A program made the translations under genes and the position numbers. A stretch of DNA of 64,000 nt from Bog-756 sp963699055 (GTDB lineage: Bacteria; Actinomycetota; Acidimicrobiia; Acidimicrobiales; RAAP-2). The stretch covers positions 1,116,001 through 1,180,000 of the forward strand of contig CAVOTA010000002.1 in NCBI GenBank assembly GCA_963699055.1, given 5' to 3'. Shown in pieces: positions 53,809 to 62,109 of this stretch; the stretch's first letter is position 1, and every line of letters starts with the position of its first letter. The notes under the pieces are model-generated. The model searched no databases. It saw only the letters and a list, made by a program, of their open reading frames with translations, and was not told the origin of the DNA.

Positions 53809-55611
53809 TCAGGAGACCTGCGGTACCACGACCTGGACGGCACGGGCGTTGGAGACGTCGTAGTTCGAGTCCCCCGAGTACGAGGCCTGGATCGTGTAGT
53901 TCGTGGCCGGGGGGGTCGAATCGGTGAGGGTGCCGGGTGGCAGGAAGCACGACACCGAACCCTCGACCTGACCGGGTGCCTCGGCCAGCGGGACCGAGTT
54001 CCCGCCCGCACAGTCGACCGTCCCGTCCGGCCCGGTGATCGTGAAGGTGATCGTCCCGGTGGGCGGGCCGATGAGGGTCGATCCGGCCACGTCGTTGGTG
54101 TCCAGCGTCGCCGTGATGGCCACGGCGTCCCCGTCGTAGGAGGCGAAGCCGCCCGACTCACTCAGCGCCAGCTCCGTCGGCGCCTTGCCGATGTAGATGT
54201 ACTTGGACCGGGCCGTGCTCGAGTAGAAGTTCTGGTCGCCGGTGTAGACGGCCTGGTAGGAGTAGTCGCCGATGTACTCACCTCCGCCGACGGTCAGCAC
54301 CGCCACGCCACCGGCACCGACGGCGACGGCGCCGCCCTGGCACCCGTCGTTGCCGTTCGAGTTGTTGCCGCACACCAGGATGTTCACGTACCCGGTGGGG
54401 GTGTTGGACCCGGAGTACCCGGCCGCCGGGGTCACCACGGCCGTCACGTCGAACGTCTGGCCGGTGGCGATGTCCTTCGGCACCGAGGTGGTGAGCGTCG
54501 TGGACGTCAGCTGCGAGTTCTCGTACAGGGTGGCCGACGCCGACTGGTAGCCGGCGGCGGTCACGGTGGCGGTCACCTTGAAGTAGATGCTCGCCCACAG
54601 CCCGGCGCTGAAGGTGCAGGTGCCCTGGCCGGCCGCGAGCGTGAAGGTGTTGGTGCCGCCGTCGCAGGTCAGCGTGGCCCCCGACCCGGGTCGGGTGACG
54701 GAGAAGGTCACCGTGCCCGTCGGGGTGCCGGTCCCGCCGTCGGTGCCGCTGGCCGCCGCCGTCGCCAGGAACGACACGGCCGAGCCCTGGCCCACCGTGC
54801 ACAGGTCGCCCGTGCAGGTGCCGGCCGACGGGACGAGGGTCACGGTGGTGGCGGCCGGCTTGACCGACTGGTGGGCGATGCCGGAGCTGGCGGCGAACCC
54901 GGTGTCACCGGAGTAGGAGGCCGTCACCGGGTAGGTGCCCGTCTGGCTGACCAGGCCGGCGGCGATACCGCAGGTGGCCAGTCCGCCCGACACGGCGACG
55001 GTGTTCCCACCGTCACAGGTGACCCCGCTGAAGGTGACCGTCCCCGACGGCGATCCCGCCGCCGGGGCCGTCGGGGCGACCGCCGCCGTGAACGACACGG
55101 CCTGCCCGGTCACCGACGGATTCGGCGTGGCCGTCACCGTGGTGGTCGTCTTGCCGACGGCGACGTTCTGGCTGCGGGAGCCCGTCGCCGCCTGGTAGTT
55201 GGCGTCCAGGGTGTCGGTGTAGGCGGCGGACACGGCGAACGGGGCGCTGGCCGCCGACAGGCCGGCCGACACGGTGCAGGTGGCGGTGCCACCGGTGAAG
55301 GCCACGGTGTTCCCGGCGTCACAGCTGACGGTGGAGGAGTCGGCGCCGGTCAGGGAGAACACGACCTGGCCACCCGGCGAGCCGTGTCCCACGGCGGCCA
55401 CCTTGGCCGTGAAGGTGGCCGACTCACCGGTCACGAGGGTGTTGGCGTTCGAGGTGACGGCGACCGTCGTGTGGAACGGCGGGCCGGTGACGGCGCCGGC
55501 GGGGGTGGCCGCCGCACCGACGACGAGGGCGGTGGTCGAGCCGGCGACGACGGCCGCCACGGCCAGTCGCACGAGGCGGCGGGGGGATCGGGTGGTCTGC
55601 ATCGGGCTCAC
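53809..55611 (-). CDS. secreted protein with Ig-like repeats
   Basis: A 600-residue exported protein. The signal peptide (RSPRRLVRLAVAAVVAGSTT, cleavage after TPAGA) is followed by about five bacterial Ig-like domains of 90-105 residues. Each has a GxVTFS strand, a TCDGGNTVAVSGGLATC loop with two cysteines, and an end such as TYPVTASYSGDTGF, a pattern of the Big_3-like families. The repeated cysteine pairs suggest one disulfide per domain. There is no sortase motif or membrane anchor. The GTG start overlaps the stop of the preceding secreted gene by GTGA, so both are made together. The role is probably cell-surface structure or adhesion. Confidence 0.8.
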   Translation of the reverse strand: MSPMQTTRSPRRLVRLAVAAVVAGSTTALVVGAAATPAGAVTGPPFHTTVAVTSNANTLVTGESATFTAKVAAVGHGSPGGQVVFSLTGADSSTVSCDAGNTVAFTGGTATCTVSAGLSAASAPFAVSAAYTDTLDANYQAATGSRSQNVAVGKTTTTVTATPNPSVTGQAVSFTAAVAPTAPAAGSPSGTVTFSGVTCDGGNTVAVSGGLATCGIAAGLVSQTGTYPVTASYSGDTGFAASSGIAHQSVKPAATTVTLVPSAGTCTGDLCTVGQGSAVSFLATAAASGTDGGTGTPTGTVTFSVTRPGSGATLTCDGGTNTFTLAAGQGTCTFSAGLWASIYFKVTATVTAAGYQSASATLYENSQLTSTTLTTSVPKDIATGQTFDVTAVVTPAAGYSGSNTPTGYVNILVCGNNSNGNDGCQGGAVAVGAGGVAVLTVGGGEYIGDYSYQAVYTGDQNFYSSTARSKYIYIGKAPTELALSESGGFASYDGDAVAITATLDTNDVAGSTLIGPPTGTITFTITGPDGTVDCAGGNSVPLAEAPGQVEGSVSCFLPPGTLTDSTPPATNYTIQASYSGDSNYDVSNARAVQVVVPQVS

Positions 55612-56231
55612 GCTCCCAGGCTCACGGCGCCGGTGGTGGTGCCACCGGGGATGCCGAACTTGACCGAACCCAGCCCGTGCGCACCACAGGACTGGGACTG
55701 CTTGTAGGCACTGGCGTTCGAGGTCAGGCCGCGGAACGTCACCGACTGGCCGGCGTAGGAACCGGACCCGATGCTGGTGGGCAGGTAGGCGGTGATGGTG
55801 TCGGCGGTGGCGTCGTCATAGAGGACCCCGCCCGTCACCGTCATGGTCGAGGCGACCGCCTTGCCGCCGGTGGACCTCCAGGTGACGGGCCCGGTGAGGG
55901 TGGGCAGCGTGGCCGCCCCGAGCACGGCGCCGCACGTCGTGTCGAAGGGGGCCGACGTGGCCTTCAGGTGGCCGGCGGTCAGCGTGAGGCCCCCGCTGGT
56001 GGTGCCGGCTCCGGAACAGCCCGTGAACTTGACCCGCAGGGTGACCGTGGTGGCCACGGCGCTCCCGTTCGCCAAGGCGGGCGAGAACTTGAGACTTCCG
56101 GTGGCGGTACAGGTGACGGGACCGGACAGGAGCACCGGCACACGGGTGGCCGAGGCGATCCCGCCCGTCCCCACCAGTGTTCCCAGCCCGAGGGCGAGCG
56201 CTCCCGCCCCGAGGACGATCGTACGTAGCAT
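55608..56231 (-). CDS. secreted protein of unknown function, coupled to Ig-like protein
   Basis: A 207-residue exported protein. The signal peptide MLRTIVLGAGALALGLGTLV ends near GIASA. The mature part is beta-rich, with cysteines in GPVTCTATG, FTGCSGAG, DTTCGAV and QSCGAHG, probably two disulfides. I do not recognise the family, though it loosely resembles the 152-residue secreted protein at 30.2 kb. AGGAGG at 56237-56242 gives a strong start at 56231. It is the first gene of a two-gene unit with the Ig-like repeat protein, which suggests they assemble or act together outside the cell. Confidence 0.7.
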   Translation of the reverse strand: MLRTIVLGAGALALGLGTLVGTGGIASATRVPVLLSGPVTCTATGSLKFSPALANGSAVATTVTLRVKFTGCSGAGTTSGGLTLTAGHLKATSAPFDTTCGAVLGAATLPTLTGPVTWRSTGGKAVASTMTVTGGVLYDDATADTITAYLPTSIGSGSYAGQSVTFRGLTSNASAYKQSQSCGAHGLGSVKFGIPGGTTTGAVSLGA

Positions 56232-56416
56232 GGCTACCTCCTGTGCGACCGACACGAGCATCCGCCGCTCCGTGGCGCCCCCGCTCGGGTACGCCTCTGG
56301 TCAAACGGAAGAAGCGTACAGCGATTGGCCGCATGTTTCAGCCGAATCCCCCGCCCGACGCATTTCCCGGCGTCCGATCGTCCGAGGACACCCTGTGAAC
56401 GCCGGGTGAACCCCCA

Positions 56417-56454
56417 GGTCCGACCCCTGGGAACCTGCGAACAGGGGTCGGACC
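56417..56454. terminator. perfect hairpin between two leftward genes
   Basis: GGTCCGACCCCTG (56417-56429) pairs perfectly with CAGGGGTCGGACC (56442-56454) across a 12-nt loop. There is no T-run on either side. It lies just after the stop of the 56476-57540 gene and before the secreted pair, so it may end the first transcript or mark a regulatory RNA fold. Each arm also contains a short palindrome (GGGGTCGGACCCC at 56444-56456). Confidence 0.55.
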
Positions 56455-56456
56455 CC

Positions 56457-56494
56457 CTACCAGAGTGAATTCCAGCTACCAGAGTGAATTCCAG
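56457..56494. repeat. 19-bp tandem duplication at a gene end
   Basis: The 19 bp CTACCAGAGTGAATTCCAG is present twice in direct succession (56457-56475 and 56476-56494). The second copy is the last codons and stop of the leftward gene (DDWNSLW-stop); the first lies just after the stop. It looks like replication slippage and has not changed the protein. Confidence 0.85.
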
Positions 56495-57540
56495 TCGTCA
56501 GGCTCCAGCCAGCCCGTCGGCGCCTCGTTCGGACGGGGGACGCGCACCGACACGACGTCGATCCAGGTCGGCTCGTCGAACCCGGAGCGTCGCCAGTTGC
56601 GCACGGGCATGGACTTCCAGTCGCGGCTGCGGACACCGCCCTCGGAGTAGCCGGCACGGACGAGCACATGGGTCGGGGACCCGGCGATCACCACGCACGG
56701 CCGGACCTTGCCGTCCAGGCCGCCACGGTCGGCGTCGTCGGCGTCGAACGGGATCCACGCCAGCACCACGCCGGCCGTCCACGGATCGTCGGCGTCGAAC
56801 TCCTCGGCCTCGACCGGGGTCAGCACCGCCCGGCGCCGGCCCATCGTCGGCAGCACCGGCGCGGGCACGGGCGCGGCGACGACCGGGACGCCGGCCGATC
56901 CCGTGCCCGCCCGCTCCCTCTTGCGGGCCAGGCGGACCTGCTCGGCGGCACGGGCCTTCGCCTCGGCCTGGCGACGCCGCTCCTCGGCGTCGCGCAGCTT
57001 CTTCGCCCGACGGGCCTCGCGCTGCTCGGGGGCGGCGGCCGCCACCGTCCGGGGTGCCACCGCGGCCGGCTCCTCCCGGAGGTGGGTGCGCCACCCGGTG
57101 AGCCCGAACCGCTCGTCGGTGTCGAGCAGGTCGAAGCACAGGTCCGACGCCGCCATGTCGCCGTCGGCCACCGAGGCCAGCATCAGCGCCACGGCCACGT
57201 CGTCGAACTCGGCCGCCACGGAGTCGACGGCGGCCAGGAGCTGCTCGCGGGTGGGATCGTCGGCGTCGTCGCCCAGGGCCTCGATGACCGCGGCCAGGCA
57301 GGGTTCCGCCATGACGGCGGCGGCGTAGGGCAGCGCCGCCCGGTACTGGGCCCGGCCCATGACCGAGAGCGGGTCACGGTGCTTGACCAGCGCCGCCAGC
57401 GCATTGGCGATCGGCTTGGAGATCGGGACGCGTGGATCGGTGACCTGCTGCAACGACTCCCGGAAGGCGCGCACGTCGACCCGGGACAGGGCCGCCTGGA
57501 GCATCGCCTCGCGGGCGCCGTCGGTGATGGGGCCTTCCAT
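56476..57540 (-). CDS. unknown protein with coiled coil and MazF/PemK-like C-terminus
   Basis: A 354-residue protein in three parts. Residues 1-140 form an unrecognised helical domain (SKPIANALAALVKHRDPLSV, ALPYAAAVMAEPCLAAVIEA, EFDDVAVALMLASVADGDMA). About 160-215 is a strongly charged helix or coiled coil (EQREARRAKKLRDAEERRRQ). The C-terminal 100 residues look like a MazF/PemK-type barrel: AGVVLAWIPF, GKVRPCVVIAGSPTHVLVRA, GYSEGGVRSRDWKS and TWIDVVSVRVPR. No antitoxin gene is adjacent, so toxin activity is not assumed; the barrel may only bind RNA or protein. The start at 57540 follows GGGAGGA. Confidence 0.62.
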   Translation of the reverse strand: MEGPITDGAREAMLQAALSRVDVRAFRESLQQVTDPRVPISKPIANALAALVKHRDPLSVMGRAQYRAALPYAAAVMAEPCLAAVIEALGDDADDPTREQLLAAVDSVAAEFDDVAVALMLASVADGDMAASDLCFDLLDTDERFGLTGWRTHLREEPAAVAPRTVAAAAPEQREARRAKKLRDAEERRRQAEAKARAAEQVRLARKRERAGTGSAGVPVVAAPVPAPVLPTMGRRRAVLTPVEAEEFDADDPWTAGVVLAWIPFDADDADRGGLDGKVRPCVVIAGSPTHVLVRAGYSEGGVRSRDWKSMPVRNWRRSGFDEPTWIDVVSVRVPRPNEAPTGWLEPDDWNSLW

Positions 57541-57645
57541 GCTGCGGGTCCTCCCGGGTCCGTGCCTCCCCGGACGGGACGGCACCACGGTGGGTCATCT
57601 TCGCACTTGTCGGGCCCCGGGTCGGCAAGGCCCCTGAGCGGGGCG

Positions 57646-59088
57646 TCAGCGGGCGAAGGGGGGTGGCCCGCCGAACAGGTCGTGGAGCACGGTCCGGGCC
57701 GCGTACACCCCGCACATCCCGTGGACGCCGCCCCCGGGCGGGGTCGACGACGAGCACAGGTAGAGGCCCGGTACTGGGATCCGGTACGGGTTCCACCGGA
57801 GGACGGGACCGGCCAGCGTCCGGCGCAGGTCGTTGCGGCCACCGCCGATGTCGCCCCCCACGAGGTTGGGGTTGGTCACCGGCATGGCCGCCGCCGTCAC
57901 CGTCCGCCGGTCCACCACGAGGTCGCCGAACCCGGGGGCGAACCGCTCGATCTGCGCCTCGATGGCCGCCGTCCTGTCCCGGTCGGAGCCGTGGGGCACG
58001 TGGCAGTACCCCCACAGCGTCTGCCGGTCCCCCGTGCCCCGGGTGGGATCGGCCACCCCTGGCTGGACGACGATGCAGAACGGTCGGTCGGGGTGCCGGC
58101 CGGCCGCCACCGTCGCCTCGCCCGTGGCCACCTCGGCGAGGGTCCCTCCCAGGTGGAGCGTCCCTGCCGCCCGGCACACCCCGGAGGTCCACGGGACCGG
58201 TCCCGACAGGGCCCAGTCGACCTTGCACACCCCGGGGCCGTAGGGGAAGCGGCCCAGCGCCCGTCGGTACCGGTCGGGCAGCGCGCCCCCGACCAGACCG
58301 GGCAGCGCGGCCGGTCCCACGTCCAGGACCACGGCCGTGGCCGGGGGGAGGTCGTCGATCCGGTCGACCCACCGTCCCGTCTCGACCGAACCACCCAGCC
58401 GCACCAGCTCGGCCACCAGCACGTCGGCCACGGCCCGGCTGCCACCGGCCACCACGGGCCAACCGACGGCGTGGGCGGCCATGGTGAGCAGGAGCCCGAA
58501 CCCCGCCGTCACCGGCGCCGACAGGGGACGGACGGCGTGGGCCGCCGCCCCGGCGAGCAGGGCGGGCCCTTCCTCACCCCGGAACCGCCGGACCAGACCT
58601 TCGAGGCTTCCGGCCCCGTGGCGGCCGAACCGGGCCGCGGCCGCCGGCCGCCGGGGCACGGTCCGGAGCGGGGCGAGCGCGGCGGCGACCACGTCGTCGG
58701 CGCGGTCGACGAGGGGACGGAGCAGGCGGAGGTACCTGGCCCCGTCTGGTCCCAAGGACTCGGCCGTCACCTCCGGCGACCGGTGGACGGCCACCGCCCG
58801 ACCGCCGTCGAGGGGGTGGGCGAACGGCACCGGCGGCTCCACCAGGAGGCCCCGGAGCCCGGCGAAGACCGGGTCGGCGAAGAACGGGGAGAGGGCCAGC
58901 AGCGGGTGCACGGCGGAACAGACGTCGTGCTGCAGACCCGGCAGCGTCAGTTCGGCCGTACGGCAGCCGCCGCCGGGGACCGCCGCCCCCTCGACGACGT
59001 GGACGGCGAGGCCGGCACGGGCCAGGGTCACGGCGGCCGCCAGCCCGTTCGGTCCCGACCCCACGACCACGACGTCCGGGCCGTTCAC
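57646..59088 (-). CDS. phytoene desaturase-like FAD oxidoreductase (second copy)
   Basis: A 480-residue flavoprotein of the CrtI/PYROXD2 superfamily. The dinucleotide fold is PDVVVVGSGPNGLAAAVTLA, then VVEGAAVPGGGCRTAELT; the C-terminal FAD segment is VPGLYLCSSSTPPGGGVHGM, close to the usual pattern. It is distantly related to the enzyme at 31.3 kb and shorter. The substrate is unknown, with no carotenoid genes around. The start is a GTG at 59088, chosen because the fold begins eight residues later; in-frame sequence upstream is Pro/Gly/Arg-rich filler. Confidence 0.8.
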   Translation of the reverse strand: MNGPDVVVVGSGPNGLAAAVTLARAGLAVHVVEGAAVPGGGCRTAELTLPGLQHDVCSAVHPLLALSPFFADPVFAGLRGLLVEPPVPFAHPLDGGRAVAVHRSPEVTAESLGPDGARYLRLLRPLVDRADDVVAAALAPLRTVPRRPAAAARFGRHGAGSLEGLVRRFRGEEGPALLAGAAAHAVRPLSAPVTAGFGLLLTMAAHAVGWPVVAGGSRAVADVLVAELVRLGGSVETGRWVDRIDDLPPATAVVLDVGPAALPGLVGGALPDRYRRALGRFPYGPGVCKVDWALSGPVPWTSGVCRAAGTLHLGGTLAEVATGEATVAAGRHPDRPFCIVVQPGVADPTRGTGDRQTLWGYCHVPHGSDRDRTAAIEAQIERFAPGFGDLVVDRRTVTAAAMPVTNPNLVGGDIGGGRNDLRRTLAGPVLRWNPYRIPVPGLYLCSSSTPPGGGVHGMCGVYAARTVLHDLFGGPPPFAR

Positions 59089-59305
59089 CGGGTGGTCCGG
59101 CCCCCTCCGGCCGCCGCCGGGCGGCGGCGGTCGGGTCGGGTCATGCCCCGATCCTGACACCCCGCGTCTGCGGCGACCACACCCGGTGGTCACGGTTGCA
59201 AAAGCGTGCGATCGCGGGGGTTGCGGACGAAATGTCGCATCCGGGGTGTTGAATGGAGGTACACCACCGAGGTGGCGCGGATCCGACCAGGAAAGGCAGA
59301 GGATC

Positions 59306-59629
59306 ATGGACCAGGAGCATGCACCCGAGACGGCCGGGACCGGCACGACGACCCCGGGCGACGCACTGCGCGCCCTCCCCGCCGAGGCCGCCGGTCGCGG
59401 CACGCGCTTCGTGTCCGCCCAGGCCATGCAGGCCAGGCTCTTCTCCGTCTACGACGCCGCCGCGGCGGCCGAGGACGCCCTCGCCCTGGTGCAGGACCAG
59501 CTCACGCTGACGCTCAACCGCAGCTACTACGAGGCCGACGAGATCGAGCAGATGGCCACCCAGCTGGACACCCTGCTCGCACTCGACACCGTGGAGCACG
59601 TGTCGGGCGAGCTCGTCTCCGACGAGTAG
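59306..59629 (+). CDS. small acidic protein of unknown function
   Basis: A 107-residue soluble protein that I do not recognise. The first 30 residues are Thr/Gly/Ala-rich and probably disordered; the rest is helical (RFVSAQAMQARLFSVYDAAA, ALALVQDQLTLTLNRSYYEA, EIEQMATQLDTLLALDTVEH) and acidic. It has no Cys, Trp or metal motif. The ATG follows AGAGGA. The 217 bp before it are less GC-rich than the neighbourhood, with TTGCAA and TTGCGG hexamers, so it likely has its own promoter. It is divergent from the second FAD oxidoreductase. Confidence 0.6.
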   Translation: MDQEHAPETAGTGTTTPGDALRALPAEAAGRGTRFVSAQAMQARLFSVYDAAAAAEDALALVQDQLTLTLNRSYYEADEIEQMATQLDTLLALDTVEHVSGELVSDE

Positions 59630-59638
59630 CCGTCGGGG

Positions 59639-60688
59639 TCAGCCGATCATCTCCTTGACCTTGGCGATCACGTCGGTCGCGCGCTGGTCGCCGGTGGGGA
59701 CCGGGATGACCTGCAGGTGGCTCACCCCCGCCTCCTCGAAGGCGGCCACCCGCTCGGCCACGTAGCTCTCGGGGCCGCAGAGGGACATCGACTCGAGCAG
59801 TTCGTCGGGCACCAGTGCTTCGGCCTCGGCCTTCTTGCCCTCCAGGTAGAGGTCCTGGATCTCCTCGGCCTCGCGCTCGTAGCCGTAGCGCCTGACCACA
59901 TCGTTGTAGAAGTTCCGCCCCTTGGCCCCCATGCCGCCCACGTAGAGCGCCACCGTCGGGCGCGCCAGGTCGCGCAGGGCGGTGACCTCGTCACCCTCGC
60001 CGATGGCCACCATGCCGCCCACGGTGATCTGCAGGGGGTCGAGGGACGGGTCGCGCCTGGCGCGGCCCGCTGCCAGCGACTCCCCCCACACGTCGTCGGC
60101 CTTCTCGGGTACGAACAGCATCGGGATCCACCCGTCGGCGATCTCGGCGGTCATGGCCACGTTCTTGTGCCCCAGCGACGCCACCCAGATCGGGATCCGC
60201 GGCCGCACCGGCCGGCCGATGATCTTCAACGCCTTGCCCAGTCCCGTCCCCTCCCCTTCGGGCAGCGGCATGTCGTAGTAGCGGCCGTGGTGCTCGAGCG
60301 GCGCCTCGCGCGCCCACACGGTCCGGCAGATGTCCACGATCTCGCGGGTCCGGCCCAGCGGCGCGTCGAACGGGACGCCGTGCCAGCCCTCGATCACCTG
60401 GGGGCCCGAGGAGCCGAGGCCGAGATGGAACCGTCCCTCCGACAGCGCGTCGACGCCGGCCGCGGTCATGGCCAGGAGCGTGGGCGTCCGGGTGAAGACC
60501 GGGAGGATCGCCGAGCCGATCTCCACCGTCTCGGTCAGGGCGGCCAGGTAGCCCATCTGGCTGGGGCTGTCGATGCCGTAGGCCTCCGCCACCCACACCA
60601 GGTCCAGGCCGGCCTTCTCCATCTCGGCCACCTGCGCCGCCGCCTTGCGGAAGCCCCCGGCGTAGCTGAGCATCGTACTGATCTTCAT
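59639..60688 (-). CDS. LLM-class F420-dependent oxidoreductase
   Basis: A 349-residue luciferase-like TIM barrel. It begins MKISTMLSYAGGFRKAAAQV, followed by GLDLVWVAEAYGIDSPSQMG, EIGSAILPVFTRTPTLLAMT, SEGRFHLGLGSSGPQVIEGW and IPIWVASLGHKNVAMTAEIA, the standard order in the actinobacterial F420 branch. It would transfer hydride from reduced F420 to an unknown substrate. The start has an AGGGGA site. A hairpin upstream probably separates it from the secreted repeat protein. Confidence 0.87.
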   Translation of the reverse strand: MKISTMLSYAGGFRKAAAQVAEMEKAGLDLVWVAEAYGIDSPSQMGYLAALTETVEIGSAILPVFTRTPTLLAMTAAGVDALSEGRFHLGLGSSGPQVIEGWHGVPFDAPLGRTREIVDICRTVWAREAPLEHHGRYYDMPLPEGEGTGLGKALKIIGRPVRPRIPIWVASLGHKNVAMTAEIADGWIPMLFVPEKADDVWGESLAAGRARRDPSLDPLQITVGGMVAIGEGDEVTALRDLARPTVALYVGGMGAKGRNFYNDVVRRYGYEREAEEIQDLYLEGKKAEAEALVPDELLESMSLCGPESYVAERVAAFEEAGVSHLQVIPVPTGDQRATDVIAKVKEMIG

Positions 60689-60795
60689 CGTGGTCCCCTG
60701 TCGGTTCGGGTACGGAACGTCAGTGGGGACATTAGGGGACCGACCGGGGCTGCCGGCTCCGGAGCGGGCGGCGCCGCACCGTCCCCGGCCGGACG

Positions 60796-60831
60796 CCACT
60801 CGGCGGCGCCCCGGAGGGCGCCGCCGAGTGG
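60796..60831. terminator. perfect 15-bp hairpin, likely terminator
   Basis: CCACTCGGCGGCGCC (60796-60810) pairs perfectly with GGCGCCGCCGAGTGG (60817-60831) across a 6-nt loop. It follows the leftward secreted-protein gene (ending 60872) and precedes the LLM gene, so it most likely ends the first transcript. There is no T-run, as is common for hairpins in GC-rich actinomycetes. Confidence 0.7.
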
Positions 60832-60871
60832 GTGGTCACGCACGGGCCGGCCACACCGGTGGCCCGGCCGG

Positions 60872-61861
60872 TCAGCTCTTCGGGGCCCAGGCGGCCACGG
60901 CCACGGCGTCGAGTGCGCCGGACACGGTGTTGCCGACCGACACGGTCTTCCCCCCGACGCACACGTTGGCGAACGACGCCGACGTGACGTCCTTGGCGGC
61001 GAACGCCGTGCCGGAGGTCACGTTGACCGTCCACGTGGTCGTGGTCGGTGGCGACGTGGAGTTGTCCGTCCGGACGGCGGTGAAGGATCCGGCGGCACCG
61101 CTCGTGCCGCAGGTCCCGGGGGTCGTCACGCCGTCCACCGAGCCGACGACGCCTGTCACGTGGACCGGCTTGGGCGGCTTCGGTGCCGGCGGGACCTTGA
61201 CGGCCACCAGGGTGGCGGCCACCGTGTCGTCGTCCGACGTCCCGAGGGCGACGGCCTTGTCACCGACGCAGACGTCGGCGAACGACGCGCCGGAGACGTG
61301 CTTTTCGGTGAAGAGGGTCGAGCCGTCCACATCGACGGTGCTGACGACCGTGGTCGTGCCCTCGACCGTCGACAGGGTGAAGGTGCCCGTCGCCCCCCCG
61401 GTCCCGCAGGTGCCGGTGGTCGTGTCGCCGTTGACGGCGGTGACCCAACCGAACAGGTGCACCTTGGGAGCCGGCTTGGGCGCCTGGATGGTGACGGCGT
61501 CGGCGGTCATGGTCGACGAGACGTCGGTGCCGACCGCGACCGACGTGTTGCCCACGCACAGGTCGGCGAACGACGGCGAGGTCACCTTCTTCTCCACGAA
61601 CGACGTCGCCGTCGTCACGTCCACCGTCGTCACCGTCACCGTGGGCGGGGAGGTTGCGTCGTTGGTCGCCGTCAGCGTGAAGGTGCCGGCGGTGTCGGCC
61701 GTCCCGCAGGTACCCGGGGTGCTCACCCCGCCGATGGCGGTCACCACGCCGTGCACGGCGGGCGAGTCGCCTTTCGACGCCGCCCCGGCCACCCCGCCGG
61801 AGGCGGCCAGTGCCACCATGCTCAGCGCGGTCACCCGCGTCAGCCTGCCCAGATTCGTCAT
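60872..61861 (-). CDS. secreted protein with three ~95-residue repeats
   Basis: A 329-residue exported protein. The signal peptide (RLTRVTALSMVALAASGGVA, cleavage near GAASK) is followed by three homologous modules. Each starts with a V.GVV..I.GV strand, then TPGTCGTADTAGTFTLTA, a Thr/Val-rich strand pair, and SFADLCVGNTSVAVGT with a second cysteine. Modules 1 and 2 are joined by a proline-rich linker (QAPKPAPK), modules 2 and 3 by PPAPKPPKPV. The conserved cysteine pair suggests one disulfide per module. I do not know a named family, and there is no anchor. Its terminator-like hairpin lies 41 bp downstream. Confidence 0.72.
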   Translation of the reverse strand: MTNLGRLTRVTALSMVALAASGGVAGAASKGDSPAVHGVVTAIGGVSTPGTCGTADTAGTFTLTATNDATSPPTVTVTTVDVTTATSFVEKKVTSPSFADLCVGNTSVAVGTDVSSTMTADAVTIQAPKPAPKVHLFGWVTAVNGDTTTGTCGTGGATGTFTLSTVEGTTTVVSTVDVDGSTLFTEKHVSGASFADVCVGDKAVALGTSDDDTVAATLVAVKVPPAPKPPKPVHVTGVVGSVDGVTTPGTCGTSGAAGSFTAVRTDNSTSPPTTTTWTVNVTSGTAFAAKDVTSASFANVCVGGKTVSVGNTVSGALDAVAVAAWAPKS

Positions 61862-62109
61862 GTCGATGCTCGCTTCGTTCGTGGTTCCGCGTCGCGAGGG
61901 GTCCCCCGCGACGTCCGTCGCTACGCTCCGTGGACCGAGCCCCGCCGGGGGACGTCGACCACACCACCCACAACGAGGGCGCGACACGTCCCGTTACGGT
62001 CGGACCCCGGGCCGACCGTCGACCGGGGCCGGGTGACAGCGCGCGCAGGGCGCAGGGCGCGTCGGCGGCACCGGACCGGGGTCGGCCACGGACGGTGCCG
62101 CGGGTACCG

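Noticed and set aside
56476..57540. A toxin-antitoxin locus
   Set aside because: No small antitoxin gene lies next to the MazF/PemK-like segment, and the segment is fused to a long N-terminal region, so a standard system is not supported.
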